The notes: generated by a model not told the origin, from the letters alone. Positions 1 through 9,485 are shown, counted from the stretch's first letter. The stretch: DNA of 64,000 nt from Chitinophaga costaii (GCF_900094705.1 NZ_FMAR01000002.1:62001-126000); one strand, 5' to 3'. Numbers and translations are program-made.

Positions 1-125
1 AATAAAAAAAAACGACCATTAAACATATCCACAAACATTGATACTGGCCTTTTATCATCCGCACGGTCATTGAGCAGTAATTGACATCCATTCCTGCCCT
101 ACAGCCTCTACTGCGGCTGCCGGGG

Positions 126-1367
126 CTACCGGTTAAAAAGCAGTTTAAAATAAAACGAGGGCCGGGTAAGCCGCTTGCGCAGGTCCAGTTCATAAAACAT
201 GCAAGACATCAGTTCCCGCAATTGCTTATTGCGCATACCTAGTTTCAACAGGAAGTTAAACAGCCAGGGTATCTGTACCAGCCGTTGCAGGCGGGTACTG
301 AGTTGCAGTTCGGGACCCAGTATACGGTATATTTCAGCATCGTAGGCTTTGAGCTGGTGGGCCGAGAAGTCGTTTGCGCCAATGGCTGCCTTTACCTGCT
401 CCGCCGCTATACGCCCCGAGTATAAGGCATTGCCAATGCCCTCGCCCGTAAAGGGATCTATGAGATAACCCGCATCGCCCGCCAGCAGGTAGCGATCGCC
501 GGAAAGCTGGCGTTGTTTGCTACCCAGGGGAAGGCCATAGCCATCTATAGTACCCAGTAACTCCGCGTTTTCGAAACGCTTGCTCAGGATGGGATCTTTC
601 TCCAATGTTTCCAGGAGTATTTTTTTCAGGTTTAGTTTTTTCTTGCGTACCACGTCGCTCAGCACGCCAATGCCTACATTGGCTTCTCCATTGGGCAGGG
701 GGAATATCCAAAAATAGCCGGGTAATAAATCCTGGAGAAAATGCAGTTCTATGAAGCCATCTTCATGCATTCCCGTTACACCCTGGTAGTAGGAGCGGAT
801 GCCGGCCATGTAGTGTTTGGGTTCCATCTGTATTTTCGCTACCTCCTTTGTAAAACTGCTATGGGCACCATTTGCCACGATCACCATTTGTGCCTTTACC
901 TGGAAAGTGCCTTCCTGGTCGCTCAGCAGGTAGCCGTCTTTTCCCAGGGTATAATGATCTATTGCCTGGCCTTCAAACAGCTGCACGTCTTTGCAGCGTT
1001 TTACCTCCTCTACCAGGAAATTATCGAAGTCTACCCGTTTGCACACAAAGCCCGCCGCCACTGGCTCCACTTTTTTGTCGTAGGCGGGTTTATAGGAGAT
1101 ATCCATCGTACCCCGGTTGGGCGCTACAAAGGTTACCCCCCAACTATCTTGTTTGGCCTGGAATGCCTGTAACCGTACTGCAATGCCTGGGTCTATCTTT
1201 TTCAGGGCAGCCAGCACTTTACCACTTAGCCCATCGCCACATACTTTATCGCGGGGAAACACGGCTTTATCTACCACCACACAAGGTATATTATATTGCT
1301 GGAGTTGAAGTGCTGCGGCGGCCCCCGCCGGACCGGCGCCCACAATGCACACCTTCGTTTCAATCAT
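126..1367 (-). CDS. FAD-dependent oxidoreductase, geranylgeranyl reductase family
   Basis: A 413-residue flavoprotein. An N-terminal dinucleotide-binding fold is seen as VGAGPAGAAAA (about residues 9-19), followed by a DKVCGDG stretch near residue 41 and a second FAD-contacting motif LAGDAGYLIDPFTGEGIG near residue 300. This arrangement is that of the geranylgeranyl reductase/PHBH-like family, which reduce isoprenoid double bonds or hydroxylate substrates. The true substrate cannot be told; in Bacteroidota such proteins occur in lipid and pigment pathways, but no pathway neighbour is present here. The ATG at 1367 leaves 78 bases to the divergent ebfC start. Family sure, function unresolved. 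Confidence 0.85.
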   Translation of the reverse strand: MIETKVCIVGAGPAGAAAALQLQQYNIPCVVVDKAVFPRDKVCGDGLSGKVLAALKKIDPGIAVRLQAFQAKQDSWGVTFVAPNRGTMDISYKPAYDKKVEPVAAGFVCKRVDFDNFLVEEVKRCKDVQLFEGQAIDHYTLGKDGYLLSDQEGTFQVKAQMVIVANGAHSSFTKEVAKIQMEPKHYMAGIRSYYQGVTGMHEDGFIELHFLQDLLPGYFWIFPLPNGEANVGIGVLSDVVRKKKLNLKKILLETLEKDPILSKRFENAELLGTIDGYGLPLGSKQRQLSGDRYLLAGDAGYLIDPFTGEGIGNALYSGRIAAEQVKAAIGANDFSAHQLKAYDAEIYRILGPELQLSTRLQRLVQIPWLFNFLLKLGMRNKQLRELMSCMFYELDLRKRLTRPSFYFKLLFNR

Positions 1368-1420
1368 AAAATACGCTCCATTGAATGTATGCCTAAGTTA
1401 ACGGTTAAAGCCCGATTTTT

Positions 1421-1428
1421 TATATTTG
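1421..1428 (+). promoter_or_regulatory. Bacteroidota -7 box (TATATTTG) upstream of ebfC
   Basis: TATATTTG matches the TAnnTTTG -7 element of the Bacteroidota primary sigma factor. It ends 17 bases before the ebfC start codon, so the leader would be only about 10 nt. No convincing TTTG -33 box is visible at the usual distance. Confidence 0.45.
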
Positions 1429-1445
1429 CGTCAAACACAAAAATT

Positions 1446-1766
1446 ATGTTCGGAGATCTTATGGGCAAGTTGCAGGAAGCGCAGCAGCAAATGCAGGAAA
1501 CCAAAACCCGCCTGGCGGCTATGCAGCACCAAGGCGATGCGGGCAATGGGGCCGTGAAAGTAACCATCAGCGGCAATCGCGAAGTACAATCCCTGGAGGT
1601 TGCCGACCGCCTCTGCAACGTAGCGCAAAAAGAAGAACTGGAAGACCTGCTCATCACTGCGATGAACCGCGCCCTTAAAAGCGCCGAAGTGGCCTACGAA
1701 CGCGAAATGGCGGGCGTAGCCGGCGGCATGCTGGGTGGCATGGGGTTACCCGGGCTGGGGCTGTAA
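1446..1766 (+). CDS. ebfC: YbaB/EbfC family nucleoid-associated protein
   Basis: A 106-residue protein starting MFGDLMGKLQEAQQQM. A heptad-like N-terminal helix rich in Q/E/K is followed by a compact beta-rich core and a Gly/Leu-rich tail (GGMLGGMGLPGLGL), as in YbaB/EbfC dimers that bind DNA as tweezers. An in-frame TTG at 1296 would add 50 residues that run antisense through the upstream flavoprotein gene, so the ATG at 1446 is preferred; it also sits just after a TAnnTTTG box. There is no recR or dnaX beside it, which is the usual context in Proteobacteria. Confidence 0.9.
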   Translation: MFGDLMGKLQEAQQQMQETKTRLAAMQHQGDAGNGAVKVTISGNREVQSLEVADRLCNVAQKEELEDLLITAMNRALKSAEVAYEREMAGVAGGMLGGMGLPGLGL

Positions 1767-1787
1767 GCAGGCATATACCGCATAAAG

Positions 1788-1820
1788 AAGGGCGTCCCAT
1801 TATATTGAGACGCCCTTTTG
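1788..1820. terminator. Bidirectional terminator between ebfC and typA
   Basis: Inverted repeat AAGGGCGTC / GACGCCCTT with a 12-base loop, followed by a short T run on both strands. It lies between convergent ebfC and typA. Confidence 0.8.
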
Positions 1821-1841
1821 TTATGTATAGAAAACGTTCGC

Positions 1842-3650
1842 TTACGCTTCGGCTTTCATAGATTTTTGCTGGCGTTTGCGCTCTTCTTCGTTCAGAATTA
1901 CCTTACGCATACGGATCTTATTCGGCGTTACTTCAATGCATTCGTCGAACTGAATGTACTCCATACATTCTTCCAAGGTCAACTGGATTTTGGGTGTAAT
2001 GCTGGTAGCTGCGTCGGAACCGCTGGCACGCATGTTCGTCAGTTTTTTACCTTCATTGGGATTTACCACCAGATCTCCTGGTTTGTTATTTTCCCCGATG
2101 ATCATACCTGCATATACTTCTTCTCCGGGATCCACGAAGAAGGAACCACGGTCCTGCAATTTATCCAGGGAGTAACCAGTGGTGGTGCCAGGCTCTTTGC
2201 TCAGCAGCACGCCGTTATTACGGCCAGGAATAGCGCCTTTCCAGGCTTTATATTCACTAAAGCGGTGGGCCATTACGGCTTCGCCGGCAGTATTGGTTAG
2301 CATTTGTGTACGCATACCTATCAGGCCACGGGAAGGAATTTCAAATTCCAGGTGCTGCATGATGCCTTTGGTTTCCATGATCAGCATTTCTCCCTTACGA
2401 CGGGTTACCAGGTCTATCACCTTGCTCGCAAATTCTTCCGGTACATCTACTACCAAAATTTCATACGGCTCAGATTTTTTACCATCTATCTGTTTCACGA
2501 TTACCTGAGGCTGGCCTACGGTCAGTTCATAACCTTCGCGGCGCATCGTTTCTATCAATACGCCCAGGTGAAGAATACCACGGCCATATACCAGGAAGCT
2601 ATCTGCAGAATCTGTATCCAGTACCCGCAGGGCCAGGTTCTTTTCTGTTTCTTTTATCAGGCGGTCGCGCAGGTGACGGGAGGTCACGAACTTACCATCT
2701 TTACCAAAGAAGGGAGAGTTATTAATGCTAAACAGCATATTCATCGTAGGCTCATCCACGGGGATGATCGGCAGAGCTTCGGGATTTTCAAAATCGGCAA
2801 TAGTATCGCCAATGGTGAAATCTTCCAGGCCTACCACCGCGCAGATATCGCCGGCCACTACTTCTGTTACTTTCTTTTTACCCAGGGCTTCAAATACATA
2901 CAGTTCACGTACCCGTGATTTCTGCACACGGCCATCGGCGCGCATGAGGGAAATAGACTGGTTTTCCTTGATGGAGCCACGGGTTACTTTACCTACGGCA
3001 ATACGTCCCAGGAAGGTAGAATAGTCCAGGGAGGTAATTTGCAACTGCAAAGTACCTTCTGCGATCTTAGGCTCCGGAACATATTCCAAAATACCATCCA
3101 GCAGGGGGATAATGTTCTCACACTGTTCCAAGGAGCTATTGAACCAGCCATTTTTACCAGAACCATAGAAGGTCGGGAAATTTAGCTGCTCTTCCGTAGC
3201 GTCGAGGTTAAAGAAGAGTTCGAATACCGCATCATGTACTTCGTCTGGGCGGCAGTTCGGTTTATCTACTTTATTAATAACTACGATGGGTTTCAGGTTT
3301 AGTTGCAAGGCTTTCTGCAATACGAAACGAGTCTGGGGCATGGGGCCTTCAAAAGCATCGACCAGCAGGATTACACCGTCGGCCATTTTCAGCACACGTT
3401 CTACTTCACCGCCAAAGTCGGCGTGGCCCGGGGTGTCGATCACATTGATCTTGGTACCTTTATATTCTACGGACACGTTTTTGCTCAAGATGGTAATACC
3501 GCGTTCTCTTTCGAGATCGTTATTATCCATGATCAGTTCTCCAGTTTCCTGGTTGGCACGGAATACATTCGTCTCGTGGAGGATTTTATCCACCAGGGTA
3601 GTCTTACCGTGGTCTACGTGCGCAATGATGGCAATGTTTCTAATCTGCAT
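1842..3650 (-). CDS. typA: Translational GTPase TypA/BipA
   Basis: A 602-residue ribosome-associated GTPase of the elongation-factor family, acting in ribosome assembly and stress or cold adaptation. G1 AHVDHGKTT, G3 DTPGHADFGGEV and G4 NKVDK are present, then domain II, EF-G-like domains III/V and the BipA-specific C-terminal domain ending in a Lys/Arg-rich tail. The start is placed at the ATG at 3650 (MQIRNIAIIAH), where the family normally begins. An in-frame ATG at 3710 would add 20 atypical residues. Length fits the family (about 600). Confidence 0.96.
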   Translation of the reverse strand: MQIRNIAIIAHVDHGKTTLVDKILHETNVFRANQETGELIMDNNDLERERGITILSKNVSVEYKGTKINVIDTPGHADFGGEVERVLKMADGVILLVDAFEGPMPQTRFVLQKALQLNLKPIVVINKVDKPNCRPDEVHDAVFELFFNLDATEEQLNFPTFYGSGKNGWFNSSLEQCENIIPLLDGILEYVPEPKIAEGTLQLQITSLDYSTFLGRIAVGKVTRGSIKENQSISLMRADGRVQKSRVRELYVFEALGKKKVTEVVAGDICAVVGLEDFTIGDTIADFENPEALPIIPVDEPTMNMLFSINNSPFFGKDGKFVTSRHLRDRLIKETEKNLALRVLDTDSADSFLVYGRGILHLGVLIETMRREGYELTVGQPQVIVKQIDGKKSEPYEILVVDVPEEFASKVIDLVTRRKGEMLIMETKGIMQHLEFEIPSRGLIGMRTQMLTNTAGEAVMAHRFSEYKAWKGAIPGRNNGVLLSKEPGTTTGYSLDKLQDRGSFFVDPGEEVYAGMIIGENNKPGDLVVNPNEGKKLTNMRASGSDAATSITPKIQLTLEECMEYIQFDECIEVTPNKIRMRKVILNEEERKRQQKSMKAEA

Positions 3651-3731
3651 ACACATTATCCGCCTCGGCGGAGCTTTGTTTTGAAGTGAAAGAATGCGCT
3701 TATCCGACACAAAGGTCGCCTAAACGCGGCG

Positions 3732-3739
3732 CAAAGGTA
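3732..3739 (-). promoter_or_regulatory. -7 box (TACCTTTG) upstream of typA
   Basis: Read on the minus strand this is TACCTTTG, matching TAnnTTTG. A transcript from it would have a leader of about 75 nt to the ATG at 3650. No clear -33 element. Confidence 0.4.
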
Positions 3740-4050
3740 CGAAAAGATGCGGATAAGCCGCCTCCTACATTTTAAATATATGTAATCAAACGGTAAAAGC
3801 TTTATTCTGCCCATAAAAAGCCGCCTGGCGGGCATTTTTGACGACCATAGTTACTAACCCTAGCTAAATTCCAACAAAAACCATGCAACGGAAACACTTT
3901 TTCTGGGCTATCGGGGCGTTTTATATAACCTCTACCTACCCGTTAACCAGGCGATGATGGAGAATATAGGAAGGATAGGCCATGAAGCTTGCCGCCTCTT
4001 ATTCCCCGGATTCACCACAAAAAATCTCCTGAGGAGCACCACTACGGTCT

Positions 4051-4058
4051 TAGATTTG
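4051..4058 (+). promoter_or_regulatory. -7 box (TAGATTTG) upstream of the alpha/beta hydrolase
   Basis: TAGATTTG fits TAnnTTTG and lies 35 bases before the ATG at 4094, giving a leader of roughly 30 nt. The -33 region is not recognisable. Confidence 0.4.
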
Positions 4059-4093
4059 CATCAGGAACTTTTCTTTAAATTTCAATCTTTACC

Positions 4094-5092
4094 ATGCGAC
4101 CATTTTTCAGCTTCCTGCTTGCTTGCCTCCTGTTTTATATCAGCCCACTGCTGGCCCAGCAGGTAACGCCCAACGATGCCACTTTGAGCCAGTACACCTA
4201 CCCTTTCCCCGTACAGTATTTTAATCTCAGCCTACAGGGTAATTCCCTGCACATGGCCTATATGGATGTAACACCTGCCCAGCCTAACGGCCAGACGATT
4301 GTGCTGCTACATGGCAAAAACTTTGGCGGCTCCTATTGGGACAGTACCGCTACCTACCTCTCCCGCGAGGGATACCGGGTGATCGTGCCGGATCAAATTG
4401 GTTTCGGCAAGTCGGACAAGCCAGCCCACCTCCAGTTTAGCCTGCAACTGCTGGCCCAGAACACCCATCGCCTGCTAGACAGCTTGGGCATTCACCAAGC
4501 CATTATACTCGGCCACTCCATGGGTGGCATGCTGGCCATGCGTTTTTCCATCATGTACCCGGAAACTGTGCGCAAATTGATTTTAGAAGATCCCATTGGC
4601 CTGGAAGACTGGAAGCTAAAAGCGCCCTATGCAGATGTAGATAAGCTTTATGCCGGAGAGTTGCAGCAGAACTATGAAAAAATTAAAAAATACCAACTAG
4701 ACAATTACTTCCACGGACAGTGGAAACCTGCTTACGACAAATGGGCTGCCCTCCAATCCAGCCAAACTTTGTCGCCCGACTACCCGCAAGTAGCCTGGAA
4801 TAACGCCCTAACTTCCGACATGCTATTTACCCAACCGGTCATTTATGAACTGGAAAAAATTCAAGCCCCTACCCTGCTTATCGTGGGAACACTAGATCGT
4901 ACGGCCCTTGGAAAAGATCGTGTAAGCCCGGAAGTTAGGGCTACCATGGGCCTTTACCCGGCACTGGGCAAGGCCGCGGCCCAACGCATTCCCCACGCCC
5001 AACTGGAACTCATACACCAGGTAGGCCATGCACCCCACATTGAGGTATTCTCCCAATTTATTAAAATCGTTAATGCATTTCTAATCAAATAA
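4094..5092 (+). CDS. Exported alpha/beta-hydrolase fold protein
   Basis: A 332-residue hydrolase with an N-terminal signal peptide (cleavage likely after LLAQ, about residue 22), so it probably acts in the periplasm. Visible alpha/beta-hydrolase features are the HG oxyanion motif LLHGKNFGG (residues 71-79), the nucleophile elbow GHSMGG with Ser142, an acid candidate in GTLDRT near residue 268, and the catalytic His in VGHAPHIE near residue 315. The family covers esterases, lipases and haloperoxidase-like enzymes, so the substrate is open. It stands alone and converges with the lipase gene downstream. Confidence 0.88.
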   Translation: MRPFFSFLLACLLFYISPLLAQQVTPNDATLSQYTYPFPVQYFNLSLQGNSLHMAYMDVTPAQPNGQTIVLLHGKNFGGSYWDSTATYLSREGYRVIVPDQIGFGKSDKPAHLQFSLQLLAQNTHRLLDSLGIHQAIILGHSMGGMLAMRFSIMYPETVRKLILEDPIGLEDWKLKAPYADVDKLYAGELQQNYEKIKKYQLDNYFHGQWKPAYDKWAALQSSQTLSPDYPQVAWNNALTSDMLFTQPVIYELEKIQAPTLLIVGTLDRTALGKDRVSPEVRATMGLYPALGKAAAQRIPHAQLELIHQVGHAPHIEVFSQFIKIVNAFLIK

Positions 5093-5238
5093 TTAATCAT
5101 AATGTATTTGACAAATTCAACATTCATTTATTGACGATATCAACAAAAAATAGCGCCTAAGGAAGGCTTTGCTCTTTTAGGGAAAAGCATTCCTATTACA
5201 TTTGGCTATACCCGGTATTTTAAAGTTAATATTAATTG

Positions 5239-5274
5239 ACCAAAGCAACCATCCATTTTCCGATGGGCTTTGGT
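5239..5274. terminator. Possible hairpin terminator between convergent genes
   Basis: Bulged inverted repeat ACCAAAGC(AA)CCATC / GATGGGCTTTGGT. The T-rich tail is weak, so termination is only inferred from its position between convergent genes. Confidence 0.35.
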
Positions 5275-5281
5275 AGGGCAT

Positions 5282-7519
5282 TTACCTGGTGAACAGTAAT
5301 TTTATGTAATTAAAAGCGGATTGATTGGTCGGATTGTTCAGGGCATCGGCAATATCCAGCTTTTCGCGGGAGTTTAAATGAAGGCTTAGGGCGGCCGCTT
5401 TATCTTCCTGCTGTGGTACGTACTGGAAAATAACGCGGTGAAACTTGCGCGGAAAATATCCTTCCAGGTAGTTCAGCTCATGATCCTGGTTAAAATCCTG
5501 CATAGCGCTCCAGTGTGCCTGCATGGTAAAAAGGGGTGCAAACATCACATCGCTCAGCGTCTGCGATTCTTTAATGCGGCTGATATCGTTTTTGCGGGTA
5601 TCGCGCACCTGCACATACACCACGCCGGCAGTATTTTCATCGATCCATTTACGAAAGGTGTAGAGATAACGCAGGGTGGTTTCCTGCCCAAAATTATCGC
5701 GGATGCCAGCATCCATTACGTCTACAATAGGATCACTGGGCAGGTATACATTGGGAAGCACATACGGAAAGGTGGCACACATGCGGATGGCGCTGGTTAC
5801 CTGTAAGTCCATGGGGCGTTGCCGCGAAAAATACTGCCCAAAGTCTACCCCATCTATATCCCGGGCGGTACGGGTGGGGTACAGGTATTGCGGCGCACAA
5901 AGGTAGCTAATGCGCTGGGGCGAGATCATCAGGCGGCGGCCATCTGCATTAATAGTAGCATTCCATACCAGCATCGGTATCTTGCCCTGGGCCTCTGGTG
6001 CGTAATATTCACCCAATGTCCGGTTCAGCACGTTGTGGGTATTGCGGTTCAGTTGTTGTTCAAAGGCATATCCCCGGTCTATGGCATAATAATTATCCTT
6101 GATGCGGAAACGGCGGAAGGGCGTAATAAAATCATTTACTGCCAGGGATGTAAATACGGGATTTAGCAGATCGCGCGAAATACGTTCCGTGTACACGGTG
6201 TCAGATAAATGAACTGGCTGCCCCCGCTGCTGCTCATAATACAGTTCCCGGAAGTAAGAAGCCCCCATCATACCCCCGGAGGCGCCCGTCATCATCACAG
6301 TATGCCTCATCACCTGCCCTTGTAGCAAGGTGTCTAGCCGCTGTAGCACATTCATGCTCCAGAGGGCAGCCCGGCTGCCTCCCCCGCTAAAATTCATGAC
6401 CACCAGCAGCGGCTTACGCCCTGCCGTAAATTTTGCCCTCCAGCGTTGCAGGATGGCCAGGCCACTATCCACATCTGCCCGGCGTCTTTCTTCCGTAAAG
6501 AAATGTTGCAAGGCCAGGGGGCTATATACCGGGCGATGGACCTTTTGTTTATAATCCAACCCGTAAGCCTTGTTGCGGTTGTCTACCACATTGCTTTGCA
6601 CCATTACGTTGAGGCCCAGCAGTATTACCAGAAACAGGGGAATGGCCCAGGTTTGCAGCAGATAGGCATAAGCCCCGCTCACCCCGATGAGGAAAGCAAA
6701 GAATATCAATACACTGGCCCCTGCAGGAATACGAAATACATTATAGTCCATCAGAAAGGCGAGAATAACCAGGCTTACCAGGGCAGCGGCCACGGTAATG
6801 ATGGCGGCGAAATGGTGCTGTTTCAAAATACTATCCAGGTAAAATTTATCGTAATGGTCTACCTTCCGCGCCCGGCGTACCATACAGGGTGTAAAGAAAT
6901 AATTATGTACGGGTAGTGCATTCTCGTCTGGCTCCTGGGTGGGCTTCAGGATAAGCCTCACAAACTTGCGCGGGCTGCCATATTTCCTGGTAAGCCTGCG
7001 GCCTATATTGCGGTCTGCCCCAAAGAAATAAAAAAAAGAAAAAAATATGATAAACATGTAGCCGCAGATGTAGCCTTCTGCCAGTAGCAGCACTTCCGGC
7101 AAAGTGCTGAGTTGAGAATTATGTTGATACTCCCATCCCCGCATCAGCAGGCATATCAGGAAGGCAAATGGAATGATAGAATTATTTAAACAATAACGGA
7201 AAAAAGGCTGGGCGGTAGTAGCCAGGAACTTAAAGCGCTGGGTATGCAATATGAAGGTGGTAATATGCCAGCTCATGGTAAACATACCGGTAGCTATGCC
7301 CAGAATAGCGGTACTGTAGAAGTTTACACGCCCCAGGTATTCGGGATTCAGGAAAAGCGCATCGCCACCAAATACTTTAGCAAAGCCCCCATTCACCGTA
7401 CTAAATAATATAGCCCAGAAGACCAGCAGCACCTGGTACTTGCGGAAGTGTAGGAGCAGCAGTTGTACCGGAAAGGAATAATACGTTTTTAATAGGATGA
7501 TTTTCAGTTTGCCAAGCAT
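5282..7519 (-). CDS. Patatin-like phospholipase fused to an N-terminal membrane domain
   Basis: A 745-residue protein. The first ~320 residues hold about eight hydrophobic segments (for example near 28-44, 68-90, 115-127, 145-167, 236-256, 266-285, 288-306). The rest resembles a patatin-like lipase: the oxyanion loop NFSGGGSR (376-383), the nucleophile motif GASGG with Ser414, and a candidate second dyad residue in VMDAGIRDNFG near residue 610 (DAG instead of the usual DGG/DGA). Predicted role is acyl hydrolysis of membrane phospholipid by a membrane-anchored enzyme. The orientation of the catalytic domain and the substrate are unknown. It lies downstream of ctaA in the same orientation but past a good terminator, so it is probably expressed separately. 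Confidence 0.82.
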   Translation of the reverse strand: MLGKLKIILLKTYYSFPVQLLLLHFRKYQVLLVFWAILFSTVNGGFAKVFGGDALFLNPEYLGRVNFYSTAILGIATGMFTMSWHITTFILHTQRFKFLATTAQPFFRYCLNNSIIPFAFLICLLMRGWEYQHNSQLSTLPEVLLLAEGYICGYMFIIFFSFFYFFGADRNIGRRLTRKYGSPRKFVRLILKPTQEPDENALPVHNYFFTPCMVRRARKVDHYDKFYLDSILKQHHFAAIITVAAALVSLVILAFLMDYNVFRIPAGASVLIFFAFLIGVSGAYAYLLQTWAIPLFLVILLGLNVMVQSNVVDNRNKAYGLDYKQKVHRPVYSPLALQHFFTEERRRADVDSGLAILQRWRAKFTAGRKPLLVVMNFSGGGSRAALWSMNVLQRLDTLLQGQVMRHTVMMTGASGGMMGASYFRELYYEQQRGQPVHLSDTVYTERISRDLLNPVFTSLAVNDFITPFRRFRIKDNYYAIDRGYAFEQQLNRNTHNVLNRTLGEYYAPEAQGKIPMLVWNATINADGRRLMISPQRISYLCAPQYLYPTRTARDIDGVDFGQYFSRQRPMDLQVTSAIRMCATFPYVLPNVYLPSDPIVDVMDAGIRDNFGQETTLRYLYTFRKWIDENTAGVVYVQVRDTRKNDISRIKESQTLSDVMFAPLFTMQAHWSAMQDFNQDHELNYLEGYFPRKFHRVIFQYVPQQEDKAAALSLHLNSREKLDIADALNNPTNQSAFNYIKLLFTR

Positions 7520-7568
7520 ACGTAAATAAACTTACTAAAAATCTATTATATATCAGGTCTGGCACAAA

Positions 7569-7601
7569 AAAACCGTCCGTAACACAGCCCCGGACGGTTT
7601 T
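7569..7601 (-). terminator. Rho-independent terminator after ctaA
   Basis: AAAACCGTCCG / CGGACGGTTTT with an 11-base loop. On the minus strand it is followed by a run of seven T. It lies 36 bases past the ctaA stop. Confidence 0.85.
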
Positions 7602-7636
7602 ATGATAGATTCCCAGGAATGGGTTTTATGGCCATA

Positions 7637-8695
7637 TTACATGCTGCCAAACCGGTTTTCTTTTGCCCGGCTCACATAATAGGTGCTTACCAGCGACAGC
7701 AGCAGCAGCATGCCTACCCCTTGGTGTACGATGGCAAATCCAATGGGAATATGAACCTTACTATTCAATACCGTGAGTACACCCAGCAGCACCTGTATCA
7801 GCACCAGCAGCAGCGGGATAAAGTGCAATTTGTGCAGCAGCGTGTGCGCCCCCATTTGCCGGGCCTTCCACCACCAAAGCAGTATTAAGAAGGTGAGCAG
7901 GTAAGCTAGCCCCCGGTGAATGAACTGGATGGTAATGAGATTATGCGTAATGTCTGCTATAAAACCACCCTGGGTAAACATGCCCTGGGGCAACATCAGG
8001 CCGTTGATGTCGGGCCAGGTGCTAGCGGCCAGCGCCGCATGCAGGCCTGCCATGAAGGCGCCATAAACCAACTGTACCAGCAGCACGGCGAGCAGTAAAA
8101 TATTTAGTTTTTTGAGGTGGGGCTGGGCCAGTATTTCCTTTACTGGAACCATAAGTTTCAGGGCAAACCATAGGGTATAACAAGTAAGCACCATGGCTGA
8201 AATAAAATGCACGGCCAGCCGGATATGACTTACATATAAATCTTCATCATTCAGACCGCTTTGTACCATGATCCAGCCAATGGCGCCCTGAAGCCCTCCC
8301 AGCAGAAACAGGATCAGCAGGGGTTTTATCATGGTGCGGTCTATTCTTTTTTTATAAATAAACCACACAAACGGTATTAGGAATACCACCCCGATAAGCC
8401 GGCCCCATTCGCGGTGAAACCATTCCCAGTAATAAATTGATTTAAAATCGGAGAGAGTAAAATGGGAATTTACATATTTGAACTGTGCAATTTCTTTATA
8501 ATGGTCAAAAGCCTGCTGCCAGGCGTACTGGTTTAGCGGGGGCAAGGCACCCAGTATAGGCTGCCACTCTGTAATGGATAGACCAGAACCGGTAAGCCGG
8601 GTAATGCCACCCAGCAATACCTGCACTATGAGCATGCCCACGCCCACAAACAGCCAAATGGCCACGGGACGGTGTTTAGAAAAAGATGTTTCCAT
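7637..8695 (-). CDS. ctaA: Heme A synthase (COX15/CtaA family)
   Basis: A 352-residue polytopic membrane protein that oxidises the C8 methyl of heme O to a formyl group, giving heme A for cytochrome oxidase. About eight hydrophobic helices are visible, with family histidine contexts EWFHREWGRLIG, SHIRLAVHF, HRGLAYL and VHQGVGM as heme ligands. The ATG at 8695 (METSFSKHRPVAIW) is chosen because it precedes the first helix directly; the longer TTG start at 8752 adds an unlikely leader. No ctaB or cox genes are in the window. Confidence 0.9.
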   Translation of the reverse strand: METSFSKHRPVAIWLFVGVGMLIVQVLLGGITRLTGSGLSITEWQPILGALPPLNQYAWQQAFDHYKEIAQFKYVNSHFTLSDFKSIYYWEWFHREWGRLIGVVFLIPFVWFIYKKRIDRTMIKPLLILFLLGGLQGAIGWIMVQSGLNDEDLYVSHIRLAVHFISAMVLTCYTLWFALKLMVPVKEILAQPHLKKLNILLLAVLLVQLVYGAFMAGLHAALAASTWPDINGLMLPQGMFTQGGFIADITHNLITIQFIHRGLAYLLTFLILLWWWKARQMGAHTLLHKLHFIPLLLVLIQVLLGVLTVLNSKVHIPIGFAIVHQGVGMLLLLSLVSTYYVSRAKENRFGSM

Positions 8696-8833
8696 AAAGC
8701 GCGTAAAATTAGCAAAAAGTCCCCAAGCCCCTAAAAAAGTGGCAGCCGGCAAAAATAGCGCAGCGGCGTTGGTTATTTACTGATAATTCTCAGCCAGGTC
8801 CAAAAAAATTTACATTTTTCTGATAAGTTTATG

Positions 8834-8864
8834 TTTGTTGTATCATAGAACCAGCTTATCTTTG
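8834..8864 (+). promoter_or_regulatory. Complete Bacteroidota promoter (TTTG-N19-TATCTTTG)
   Basis: A TTTG -33 box at 8834-8837 and a TATCTTTG -7 box at 8857-8864 are separated by 19 bases, the textbook spacing for this phylum. It should drive the small exported protein at 8953 with a leader of about 80 nt. Confidence 0.7.
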
Positions 8865-8952
8865 AAGCAATGACCGATTTTGCTAAATCGTATTAGCTAA
8901 TCTCCCTATTATTTGTTAATTTTATCACAAACTTCATTAAAACAAACACAAA

Positions 8953-9381
8953 ATGAAACACTTAAACCATTCCAAAACGGCCCTGTTGCTTACCGCAACC
9001 CTGTTTGCCGCCACCGGCGTTTTTGCACAACAGCCCCTCCTGGCCTACAACAATGCTCCTAAGACCGCTGAAATGGCAGGTGGCGCAGAAACACCCAGCA
9101 CGCTACAGTTGAATGTATTGCCCTCCAACGACAAGTCGCTCACCTTCCACATTAATGTAGACAATCCCCGCCTGGAAAAAGTAAGATTACTTATCACCGA
9201 CGTAACTGGTTACGTGCTGCACGAAGAAACATTGCCTGTTAAAGCGCATTTTGAAACCCGCTACAACTTGGAAATGCTGGAAGATGGTGCTTACAAAATT
9301 GTGCTTTCTACCCGCCAGCAGGATATTGAACGGAGCATTAACATCCGCACGTCCGTGAATCGTACCGTTTCTATGAGATAA
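8953..9381 (+). CDS. Small exported protein with a C-terminal beta-sandwich-like domain
   Basis: A 142-residue protein with a clear signal peptide (hydrophobic LLLTATLFAATGVFA, cleavage before QQ at about residue 26). The remaining ~115 residues resemble the immunoglobulin-like C-terminal domains of secreted Bacteroidota proteins (alternating hydrophobic strands, a VTGYVLHEETL stretch, and DGAYKIVLS near residue 112, a pattern common in DUF3244 or sorting-type domains). No catalytic residues or cysteines are seen. It has a strong promoter and is monocistronic, which suggests an abundant periplasmic or outer-surface protein. Function unknown. Confidence 0.75.
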   Translation: MKHLNHSKTALLLTATLFAATGVFAQQPLLAYNNAPKTAEMAGGAETPSTLQLNVLPSNDKSLTFHINVDNPRLEKVRLLITDVTGYVLHEETLPVKAHFETRYNLEMLEDGAYKIVLSTRQQDIERSINIRTSVNRTVSMR

Positions 9382-9485
9382 GCCGGTTAATTACCGCAAT
9401 TGTATCCATTACTTTTTTGCTATCTACAGCAATCTCCCGCCTTTATAATCCCCACGTTGCCCTACTACGCTTACACTTGTACCCA

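Larger units (their letters stand above)
3651..4093. other. 443-base intergenic region between divergent typA and the hydrolase gene
   Basis: No gene is recognised. It holds a TACCTTTG box for typA on the minus strand and a TAGATTTG box for the plus-strand hydrolase. A short reading frame at 3954-4166 has no coding character and runs into the hydrolase gene in another frame. Confidence 0.6.

Noticed and set aside
3954..4166. 70-codon plus-strand frame before the alpha/beta hydrolase
   Set aside because: It overlaps the signal-peptide region of the hydrolase in another frame and spans the predicted promoter.
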